From NCBI GenBank assembly GCA_030642865.1, contig DAOWMW010000044.1, positions 1 to 8,755 on the forward strand: a DNA stretch of 8,755 nucleotides, written 5' to 3'. The notes beneath the pieces are model-generated. The model worked only from the letters and a program-made list of their open reading frames with translations. It did no database searches and had not been told where the DNA came from. The translations under genes and the position numbers were made by a program. Positions 1 to 5,990 of this stretch are shown here, in pieces (within the stretch, counting starts at the first letter, position 1; every line of letters begins with the position of its first letter). The DNA comes from Desulfobacteraceae bacterium (GTDB taxonomy: Bacteria; Desulfobacterota; Desulfobacteria; Desulfobacterales; BuS5).

Positions 1-81
1 AAACGGCAAAAAGCGGCTGATCTTTTATCCATAAGCCGGACGTCTTTGTGGAGACTTATGAAAAAACTGGAACTGGGATAA
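1..81 (+). CDS. C-terminal end of a sigma54-dependent response regulator/activator (Fis-type HTH), partial
   Basis: Reading frame 1 is open from the first base to a TAA at 79-81 and encodes 26 residues. They include the AADLLSISRTSLWRLMKKL pattern. This is the hallmark of the Fis-type (HTH_8) DNA-binding helix-turn-helix that ends NtrC-family enhancer-binding proteins: an AA pair, a short turn with SISR, then a recognition helix (TSLWRLMKKLEL). The receiver or sensor domain and the AAA+ domain lie outside the window, so subfamily and signal are unknown. The gene points towards the downstream operon, which has a candidate -24/-12 promoter, so it is a reasonable candidate regulator of that operon (inference). 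The E1 element begins only 10 nt after its stop codon. Certainty is good for the family and low for the target. Confidence 0.8.
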   Translation, partial: KRQKAADLLSISRTSLWRLMKKLELG

Positions 82-91
82 AAATGTTCAA

Positions 92-204
92 CCTGTGCGG
101 TTAGCTATTAGGTGTCAGGTATTACGTCAGCAGGAAATAACACCCAGTGGGTAAAAACTTGAAAACATCCTGTGATCATTTTGGCTAACTGCTAATCGCT
201 CAGG
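92..204 (+). mobile_element. MITE-like palindromic element copy E1 (113 bp)
   Basis: A non-coding element with imperfect terminal inverted repeats: CCTGTGCGGTTAGC at 92-105 against the complement of 191-204 (12 of 14 match). The left end reads as heptads (92-98, 99-105, 106-112, 113-119, 120-126) and the right end as heptads at 184-190, 191-197 and 198-204. The centre holds the small palindrome ACCCAGTGGGT (142-152), enclosed by CAGGA (131-135) and TCCTG (168-172), so the strand can fold into one long hairpin. TCAA directly flanks both ends (88-91 and 205-208). Its reverse complement matches E2 at 6043-6176: the first 70 nt agree at 67 positions and a further 27 nt are identical, with three 7-nt gaps. 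There is no ORF, so it would depend on a transposase elsewhere. It sits between the regulator gene and the operon promoter and could also act as a terminator or transcript hairpin. The element class is inferred. Confidence 0.75.
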
Positions 205-211
205 TCAAAAA

Positions 212-238
212 TGTTTCAATTGTTTCAATTGTTTCAAA
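212..238 (+). repeat. Three tandem 9-bp repeats (TGTTTCAAT), possible activator sites
   Basis: The units at 212-220 and 221-229 are identical (TGTTTCAAT) and the third at 230-238 differs only in its last base. Each unit contains the small dyad ATTG-TTT-CAAT across its junction, so the array is also palindromic. It lies about 90-115 nt upstream of the -24 box, a usual distance for enhancer sites of sigma54 activators, and starts 8 nt after the E1 end. The regulatory role is inference; simple repeat expansion is the alternative. Confidence 0.5.
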
Positions 239-242
239 TATT

Positions 243-257
243 ATGTAAAATGTACAT
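243..257. promoter_or_regulatory. Inverted repeat ATGTA-N5-TACAT, possible operator
   Basis: A perfect 5-bp dyad with a 5-nt spacer (243-247 and 253-257) upstream of the promoter candidate. Size and symmetry would suit a dimeric regulator. The region is AT-rich, so chance is a real alternative, and no known operator is recognised. Confidence 0.25.
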
Positions 258-283
258 ACCTGCCTTGAATATTTGCCTTATAC

Positions 284-307
284 CATGATTTTTTTAATTT
301 TATCATG
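284..307. promoter_or_regulatory. Inverted repeat CATGAT-N12-ATCATG upstream of the -24/-12 promoter
   Basis: Perfect 6-bp arms at 284-289 and 302-307 surround a T-rich spacer. The dyad ends 22 nt before the -24 box. It could be a regulator site or a bend-prone AT tract between enhancer and promoter. No family-specific site is recognised. Confidence 0.25.
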
Positions 308-327
308 TTATACCAAAGGGTTATGCG

Positions 328-344
328 TCGGCATGTATTTTGCA
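328..344 (+). promoter_or_regulatory. Candidate sigma54 (-24/-12) promoter of the NADH/Hdr-like operon
   Basis: The sequence TCGGCATGTATTTTGCA has the invariant GG (330-331) and GC (342-343) separated by exactly 10 nt. It matches the consensus YTGGCACGRNNNTTGCW at 11 of the 14 informative positions. Transcription would start near 355, leaving a leader of about 70 nt before the AAAGGAG ribosome site (414-420). The sigma54-activator gene ending at 81 supports the assignment. No convincing sigma70 promoter was seen in this interval. Confidence 0.6.
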
Positions 345-427
345 GTCTATATTCTTTTTGTAAGAATTCAAGGTGAGTGAAATTTATCAGTTTACTGCTG
401 AATAGATAATATCAAAGGAGAATAAAC

Positions 428-892
428 ATGGAAGATCAAACTAAAACCATAGATGAACTTCTGGAGTGCTATCCGGAAAAACCTGAATATCTAATTTTTT
501 TATTACAGGATGTTCAGTCCGCTTATGGATATATATCCCCTGAATCGATGCAGGCAGTATCAGACCATGCAGGGGTACCTGTTACCCAGGCATACTCTGT
601 AGCCACATTTTACCAGTCATTCAGGTTAGAGCCAAAAGGGGAACACGAACTGCGGGTCTGCCTTGGTACAGCCTGCCATTTAAAGGGGGGGCAGCGGATT
701 GTTGAAGCGCTCGAACGAAAGCTCAATATTAATGCCGGAGAGACCACAGAAGATATGATGTATACCCTGGATACAGTAAACTGTGTTGGAGCATGTGCTC
801 TGGCGCCGGTCATGCTGGTTGATGAAAACTATGAAACAAACATGACTGCCATGAAGATCGGAAAGATATTGAAAAAAATTAAAACAAAATAA
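428..892 (+). CDS. nuoE: NuoE-like [2Fe-2S] thioredoxin-fold subunit of NADH dehydrogenase/bifurcating oxidoreductase
   Basis: A 154-residue protein of the 24-kDa (NuoE/HydC/HoxE) family, normally about 150-165 residues. The N-terminal half is the helical part, with the family-typical LIFLLQDVQSAYGYIS (about 22-37) and ATFYQSF (59-65). The C-terminal half is the thioredoxin-like fold, with C78-x4-C83 and C119-x3-C123 to bind one [2Fe-2S] cluster. In this family it relays single electrons beside the NuoF subunit, in the cytoplasm. AAAGGAG lies 7 nt before the ATG, supporting the start. It is the first gene of the operon, 88 nt before the chosen start of the nuoF-like gene. The BamG subunit of class II benzoyl-CoA reductase belongs to the same family, so the name nuoE denotes family rather than proven membership of Complex I; no membrane subunits are present. 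Confidence 0.9.
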   Translation: MEDQTKTIDELLECYPEKPEYLIFLLQDVQSAYGYISPESMQAVSDHAGVPVTQAYSVATFYQSFRLEPKGEHELRVCLGTACHLKGGQRIVEALERKLNINAGETTEDMMYTLDTVNCVGACALAPVMLVDENYETNMTAMKIGKILKKIKTK

Positions 893-980
893 GCGTGGAT
901 AAAACAGAATACCCAACCTGTTTGTCTCCGGGCAATGAATTTCACCCGCATTCCTAAGCGGCATTATGGAAGGAAAAAAA

Positions 981-2882
981 ATGATTAATGGAAACACCGC
1001 ACTTAATATAGATAACATTCGCCTTAATTCGCATGAAGATCTGGATGCATTAAGGCAGAAAATTATTGACAGCCATGACCCTGATCAACCGGAAGTGTTA
1101 GTCTGTCATGGAACAGGCTGTATAGCAAATGGAAGCAAAGAAGTTATGGCAGCCTTTGAAAAAATTTGCGCAGACTCTGATATAGACGTTAAAGTCATGC
1201 CAGGCATAAAAGCCACCGGATGCCAGGGATTATGTTCCAAGGGGCCCTTGCTTCGGATAAACCCCCAGGGACTTTTTTATCAACAGGTCAAACCAGGTGA
1301 CGTGGAAGAAATTGTACAAAAAACAATTATTGGAAACGAACCTGTGGAACGGCTTTTATACAAAGATCCAAAAACCGGTGAAGCAATTCATACTGAAGAG
1401 GAAATTCCATTTTATAATCTTCAGGAACGAATTATTTTAAAAAATATTGGTAAAATTGACCCCACTGACATACACGATAAAATCTCAGTTGGCGGGTATC
1501 AGGCACTGGCTAAAGCTTTAAACACCATGACTCCTGAAGAAGTTGTTACAGAAATTACAAATTCCGGTTTAAGGGGACGGGGAGGTGCAGGATTTCCCAC
1601 GGGCCGCAAATGGCAGGGAGCCTTGAAAGCTGTTGAAAAAAAAGGCGGGCCTGTTTACGTTGTAGTTAACGGTGACGAGGGAGATCCCGGAGCATTCATG
1701 GATTGTGCAATAATGGAAGGTGATCCCCATGCTGTTTTGGAAGGCTTGATATTAGGTGCTTATGCGCTTGGTGCAAACAAGGGATATCTCTATATCAGAG
1801 CAGAGTACCCCCTTGCAGTTAAACATTTGGAAATGGCCATGGAGCAGGCAAGAGCCCACGGACTTTTAGGCGATAACATATTAAATTCCGGTTTTTCCTT
1901 TGACGCCCAGATTAACCGTGGTGCAGGAGCTTTTGTGTGTGGTGAGTCCACTGCACTTTTCACATCCATTGAGGGAAAAGCAGGAACCCCGCGGCCTAAA
2001 TATGTTCGATCTGTTGAGGAGGGTCTTTGGGGCAATCCCACAGTTTTAAACAATGTTGAAACATGGGCAAATGTCCCCTTGATTATTGAAAAAGGGGCTG
2101 ACTGGTACTCAAAAATCGGTGTTCCCAAAAGTACCGGAACCAAGGTATTTTGTCTTGTTGGAAAAGTTAATAATGTGGGGCTTGTGGAAGTACCCATGGG
2201 AAGCCCGATTACAAAAATAGTAGATGAAATAGGCGGCGGTATTCCCAGCGGAAAACCTTTTAAAGCAGTACAAACAGGGGGGCCTTCAGGGGGATGTATC
2301 CCCAACAGGTTAAAAGATACCCCCATGGATTTTGATTCCCTGACCCAGGCGGGTGCCATGATGGGTTCCGGTGCCATGATTGTTATGGACGAGCATGATT
2401 GTGTAGTAGATGTGGGCAGATATTTCCTTAGATTCCTGGAGGAAGAATCCTGCGGAAAATGTATTCCCTGCAGACTTGGCCTTACAAAGATGCGGGAAAT
2501 TCTTGATAATTTTTCCAGCGGAAAAGGTAGCGAAAAAGATATTGAGGATCTTACGAGTCTTGCCAAAGCTATACAGGATGGTGCTTTGTGCGCTCTTGGG
2601 ACAAGTGCTCCCAATCCATGTCTCACCACTATAAAATTTTTTAAAGAGGAATACCTTGCCCATGTAAATGACCAAAAATGTCCCGCCGGGGTATGCAAAG
2701 ATCTTATTACGTATTCCATTGATCCTGATGCATGTACAGGATGCAGAAGCTGCGCCCGCCAATGCCCCCAGGACTGCATAAGCGGCAAAAAGAAAGAGGT
2801 TCATGTCATTGATGAGCAAAAATGTATCAGGTGCGGTATTTGTATGGATACATGTAAATTCAATGCAGTTCTGGTAAGTTGA
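981..2882 (+). CDS. nuoF: NuoF-like NADH-binding FMN/iron-sulfur subunit with N-terminal [2Fe-2S] and C-terminal 2[4Fe-4S] domains
   Basis: A 633-residue NADH-oxidising (or NAD+-reducing) flavoprotein of the NuoF/HydB/HndC type. Domains in order: a thioredoxin-like [2Fe-2S] domain with C42, C47, C81 and C85; a NADH/FMN Rossmann core with GRGGAGF (199-205) and NGDEGDPGAF (230-239); an SLBB region around 385-440; a [4Fe-4S] site with C491-x2-C494-x2-C497 and C537; and a C-terminal bicluster ferredoxin with C585/588/591/595 and C615/618/621/625. Canonical NuoF (about 440 residues) lacks both terminal domains, whereas electron-bifurcating HydB (about 600-630) has both. The ATG at 981 was chosen because GGAAGG at 968-973 lies 7 nt upstream; an in-frame ATG at 966 has no ribosome site. 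It should form an NADH module with the flanking NuoE- and NuoG-like proteins. BamH is a possible closer relative. Confidence 0.92.
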   Translation: MINGNTALNIDNIRLNSHEDLDALRQKIIDSHDPDQPEVLVCHGTGCIANGSKEVMAAFEKICADSDIDVKVMPGIKATGCQGLCSKGPLLRINPQGLFYQQVKPGDVEEIVQKTIIGNEPVERLLYKDPKTGEAIHTEEEIPFYNLQERIILKNIGKIDPTDIHDKISVGGYQALAKALNTMTPEEVVTEITNSGLRGRGGAGFPTGRKWQGALKAVEKKGGPVYVVVNGDEGDPGAFMDCAIMEGDPHAVLEGLILGAYALGANKGYLYIRAEYPLAVKHLEMAMEQARAHGLLGDNILNSGFSFDAQINRGAGAFVCGESTALFTSIEGKAGTPRPKYVRSVEEGLWGNPTVLNNVETWANVPLIIEKGADWYSKIGVPKSTGTKVFCLVGKVNNVGLVEVPMGSPITKIVDEIGGGIPSGKPFKAVQTGGPSGGCIPNRLKDTPMDFDSLTQAGAMMGSGAMIVMDEHDCVVDVGRYFLRFLEEESCGKCIPCRLGLTKMREILDNFSSGKGSEKDIEDLTSLAKAIQDGALCALGTSAPNPCLTTIKFFKEEYLAHVNDQKCPAGVCKDLITYSIDPDACTGCRSCARQCPQDCISGKKKEVHVIDEQKCIRCGICMDTCKFNAVLVS

Positions 2883-2922
2883 CGGGTCGTAAGAGAATAT
2901 AATTACAGGAGAAATGTTTACG

Positions 2923-3528
2923 ATGATTAAATTTAATATAAATGACACTGAGGTTGAAGTAGAACCAGGGTGTACTGTACTTGAAGCCGCACGCCAATAT
3001 GGGTTTGATATTCCCACCCTTTGCCATCACGAAGCTGTTGCGCCCAGCGGTGCATGCCGTTTATGCATGGTTGAATTAAGAGAGGGTGACTGGTCGAAAC
3101 TTGTGGCATCATGCATTTATCCGGTGGCAGAGGGTATTAATATATATACAGAAACCGAACGTATTCAAAATGTTAGAAAATGGCTTTTTGAAATGCTGTT
3201 GGCCAAATGTCCGGCAAGCACTGAAATAAAAGAAATGGCAAGCAAATACGGCGTAGATTCCACCCGGTTTCCTGCGGAAAATCCCGATGAGGAATGCATG
3301 CTTTGCGGTCTGTGCACCAGAGTGTGTGAGGAAATAGTGGGCTTATCTGCCATTTCCCTTGTGGACCGTGGTGTTTATAAAAAAGTAGGGTCTCCTTTTG
3401 CTCAGCCGACTGACGTTTGTGTTGCCTGTGGCTGCTGCGTTTCGATCTGTCCCACCGGAGCCATGCGATCCCGCATTGATGCTGTTCGCCGTACCCCTGC
3501 TGTAACCCTTACACCGCTGGCATTATAA
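2923..3528 (+). CDS. Short NuoG-like iron-sulfur protein ([2Fe-2S] plus two [4Fe-4S])
   Basis: A 201-residue protein resembling the N-terminal part of NuoG, HoxU or the [FeFe]-hydrogenase large subunit. Residues 1-75 form a plant-type [2Fe-2S] ferredoxin with C34, C45, C48 and C64. Residues 120-180 hold two CxxCxxCxxxC motifs (C125/128/131/135 and C166/169/172/176). The linker that normally carries the His-Cys [4Fe-4S] cluster keeps only C96 (LLAKCPAS), so that cluster is probably absent. There is no H-cluster or molybdopterin domain; it can only relay electrons between the NuoF-like and HdrA-like neighbours. The ATG at 2923 fits the family's usual MIK start and is 11 nt from AGGAG (2907-2911). 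An ATG at 2914 is only 2 nt from that site. It starts 40 nt after the nuoF stop and ends 14 nt before the next gene. BamI is a similar size class. Confidence 0.85.
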   Translation: MIKFNINDTEVEVEPGCTVLEAARQYGFDIPTLCHHEAVAPSGACRLCMVELREGDWSKLVASCIYPVAEGINIYTETERIQNVRKWLFEMLLAKCPASTEIKEMASKYGVDSTRFPAENPDEECMLCGLCTRVCEEIVGLSAISLVDRGVYKKVGSPFAQPTDVCVACGCCVSICPTGAMRSRIDAVRRTPAVTLTPLAL

Positions 3529-3542
3529 ATAGGAGATTAACA

Positions 3543-5975
3543 ATGAACGATATTCCCAAAATCGGTGTTTTTTTATGTGAATGTGGGAAAAAAATAAAAC
3601 CCCTGGTGGATCTGCCCGGCCTTGAAAAAAGTATGGCTTCAGAATCTGATATTGAATGCTGTGAAACATTGCCATACCCATGCCTTGCACCAGGATTAAA
3701 ACATATCATCAGTAAAGTCCGTGAAAAAAAATTAAACAGGCTGGTTGTGGCAGGCTGCGAAGGGAGGCTTATACTAAAAAAATTTGAAACCGCCCTGAAA
3801 TCTGAAGGCTTTGAAAAAGGTCAGATAGATGTGATCAATTTAAGGGGGCATGTGGCAGCGGTCAGCGATATTTCTGCAGAAAAAAAAGCTGAAAAAGGTG
3901 GAAAGCTGATAAAAGCTGCTGTTGCTGAAATGGGGGTATTAAACCCAAGCGTTCAAACAAAAATCAGCATAGACAACCCTCCAATTATTGTAGGGGGGGG
4001 TGTAGCGTCTTTTGCGGCAGCCATGGAATTATCACGCCATGGTATTGATTCTCTTTTATCCCTTGCAGAAACCGACACAGAGTTAATCCTTGATAATATT
4101 TATAAATATTATCCTGGTGAACGTCAAAATTATGGCCGTCTGGAAAAATTGATTAAAGGGGTGAAAGATAATCCCCAGGTTAAGATTATTTCCGGAGGCA
4201 GCCTTGCCGATTTTACAGGAATTACCGGAAATTACACCATTTCTTTTGCTGTTCCTGAAGAAACCGGCACTCTCAAATATAAGGCAGGTGTTGTAATAGC
4301 ATGCCTCGACGGTGAGCTTTCCCCTCCATGTCCTGAATCAGGATATGACGGTGCAACTATCTTGTGCCAGACAGATTTTGAAGAAATAGTATGGACTAAA
4401 GAACTTCCAGCGGGGCAAACGGTTTTCTGGATTAATGACTATGAAACCGGTCAAGAAGAATTCGCCCATCTTTCCGCACGTTCAGCCTGGATAATGGGAA
4501 AACATATTATGCAAAATTCTCCAAAAGCCAAAGCAGTTATTTTGTATAATGAACAAATGCCTCTCCCTTTATCCACTTTTGAACGTGCTGAAGCAAGAAA
4601 ACTTGGATTACAATGGATTCCCTATGACAAGTCAGTACAGCCTGTTTTGCAATCGGGTTATATCAGCTTTGGCAGCATTAACGACCATCTGGAGCATGAA
4701 CTCCCCTGGGACAGAGTTGTACTCTCCCCTGCCCGCAAAATTGACAAAAAAGCTCTTGAAGTTGCTAAAATTCTTGGTTTCGCCCACGGGGAAAATGAAT
4801 TTTTTGACGCACACCACGCAAGAGTCCGCCCCGAGATGGTTGGCCGGGAAGAAATTTTCTTTGCAGGGAGTGCCCGTTGTTCCTGCGACCTGGAAACAGC
4901 TTTAAGCCAGGGTAAAAAAGCGGGAAGAAAAAATGCAGAATTGCTGAAAAAAGCAAAAGACGGCCAGCTTTTTTCTCCCAGGCTTGTGAGTGTTGTTGAT
5001 CCGGAAAAATGTGTTGGATGCGGACAATGCCAGGAACTTTGCGACTGTAACGCAATAAGCGTAATAGAAGGCGAAGACAGCGGTGTACTTCCCAGGGTGG
5101 TGGATCCCATGGTCTGCACCGGTGGCGGTACATGTGTCGCTGCTTGTCCCTACCAGGCATTAACTCTTCAAAACAGTACCACCGAGCAGCGGGAAGTCCG
5201 CGTGGTATCTTTGGCCAAACAAATGGATGATGATGAATTCATTGCTTTTGCCTGTTCCTGGTCAGGTCTTCCTGCGGCAGATAATGCTGGAATTCGCGGA
5301 TTAAAATATGACCACAAAAATCATATCCTGGGGGTACGGTGTTTGGGGCTCATCGATCCCAGTGTCATGGCCATGGCTTTTCTCAAAGGAACGCCGGGAT
5401 TATTACTTGTGGGATGCGTTCCTGAAGACTGCCACCACTCCTTTGGAGTAGACCATACCTGGAGCCGGGTAAATCTTCTGAAAAAATTATTTTCTTTGGC
5501 AGGATTTAACCGGCAGCGTATAGCTTTAGCCCACGCTGATTTAAACAACTCGGAAGAATTCATACGTACAATGGAAAATTTCAGCAAAGTCCTGGCAACC
5601 CTTGGCCCCATAGAGAAAACCCCTGAAAATATAGCCAGGCTCCAAAGCATATATCGTCTTGTGAAATATAATTCCAGGATCAGACTTCTCCTTTCTTCAG
5701 GGTTGCGCAGGCCATGGGAAACAACATACAAGGGCGAACAGCAATATGCACTGGCATACGACCGGGATGATTTTTCAGAAGCACTAAAAGAAGAATTTTT
5801 AAAGGCCAGACTAGAAGAAGTTTTTGCAGCTGAAAAACGGCCATTTGGCACTGCGGAACTTGCAGATATCCTGTCGGAAGCTTCCGTCAGGGAACAGCTT
5901 GATGAATTGACTGCAGAAGGTATTATTACTCTTTCCTACCAGGAAGGGAGACCTTTTTACACAAGTATCGATTAA
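3543..5975 (+). CDS. HdrA-like flavoprotein fused to ferredoxin and MvhD-type domains
   Basis: An 810-residue cytoplasmic redox protein. Residues 1-130 resemble the HdrA N-terminal domain (IGVFLCECG at 7-15, YPCLAPGL at 45-52, NLRGH at 99-103). Residues 148-475 form an FAD domain with VGGGVAS (150-156) and the closing EIFFAGSA motif (437-444). The ferredoxin normally inserted in HdrA's FAD domain is missing. Residues 485-540 form a ferredoxin with C490/493/496/500, but its second site has C525, G528, C531 and C535, with Gly in place of the second Cys. Residues 555-690 are MvhD-like (C571, C600, C625, C630, DCHHSFG), with S574 where a Cys is common. Residues 765-810 resemble a winged-helix tail. 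AGGAG lies 7 nt before the ATG. HdrA proteins carry the bifurcating FAD. Here the protein probably exchanges electrons with the upstream NADH module, but the acceptor is unknown. BamE/BamF are alternatives in the same superfamily. Confidence 0.82.
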   Translation: MNDIPKIGVFLCECGKKIKPLVDLPGLEKSMASESDIECCETLPYPCLAPGLKHIISKVREKKLNRLVVAGCEGRLILKKFETALKSEGFEKGQIDVINLRGHVAAVSDISAEKKAEKGGKLIKAAVAEMGVLNPSVQTKISIDNPPIIVGGGVASFAAAMELSRHGIDSLLSLAETDTELILDNIYKYYPGERQNYGRLEKLIKGVKDNPQVKIISGGSLADFTGITGNYTISFAVPEETGTLKYKAGVVIACLDGELSPPCPESGYDGATILCQTDFEEIVWTKELPAGQTVFWINDYETGQEEFAHLSARSAWIMGKHIMQNSPKAKAVILYNEQMPLPLSTFERAEARKLGLQWIPYDKSVQPVLQSGYISFGSINDHLEHELPWDRVVLSPARKIDKKALEVAKILGFAHGENEFFDAHHARVRPEMVGREEIFFAGSARCSCDLETALSQGKKAGRKNAELLKKAKDGQLFSPRLVSVVDPEKCVGCGQCQELCDCNAISVIEGEDSGVLPRVVDPMVCTGGGTCVAACPYQALTLQNSTTEQREVRVVSLAKQMDDDEFIAFACSWSGLPAADNAGIRGLKYDHKNHILGVRCLGLIDPSVMAMAFLKGTPGLLLVGCVPEDCHHSFGVDHTWSRVNLLKKLFSLAGFNRQRIALAHADLNNSEEFIRTMENFSKVLATLGPIEKTPENIARLQSIYRLVKYNSRIRLLLSSGLRRPWETTYKGEQQYALAYDRDDFSEALKEEFLKARLEEVFAAEKRPFGTAELADILSEASVREQLDELTAEGIITLSYQEGRPFYTSID

Positions 5976-5990
5976 GAGACAAAAATTCAT

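Noticed and set aside
80..215. Longer direct repeats around the elements (AAAAATGTT at E1, ATTATT at E2) as target duplications
   Set aside because: They are AT-rich, differ in length and offset from the element ends, and fit less consistently than TCAA, which abuts both ends of both copies.
966..980. Upstream ATG adding five residues to the NuoF-like protein
   Set aside because: No ribosome site precedes it, while GGAAGG is correctly placed for the ATG at 981.
1790..2788. Long open frame of 332 codons on the minus strand inside the nuoF-like gene
   Set aside because: It is antisense to a gene with unmistakable NuoF motifs, has no recognisable domain, and its composition mirrors the codons of the + strand.
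2914..2922. ATG at 2914 as start of the NuoG-like protein
   Set aside because: It is only 2 nt from AGGAG, and family members begin at the MIK equivalent of 2923; it remains a minor alternative.
3543..5975. Selenocysteine (in-frame TGA) in the MvhD-like domain, as seen in some BamF proteins
   Set aside because: The frame has no internal TGA, and the positions in question are Ser or Gly codons.
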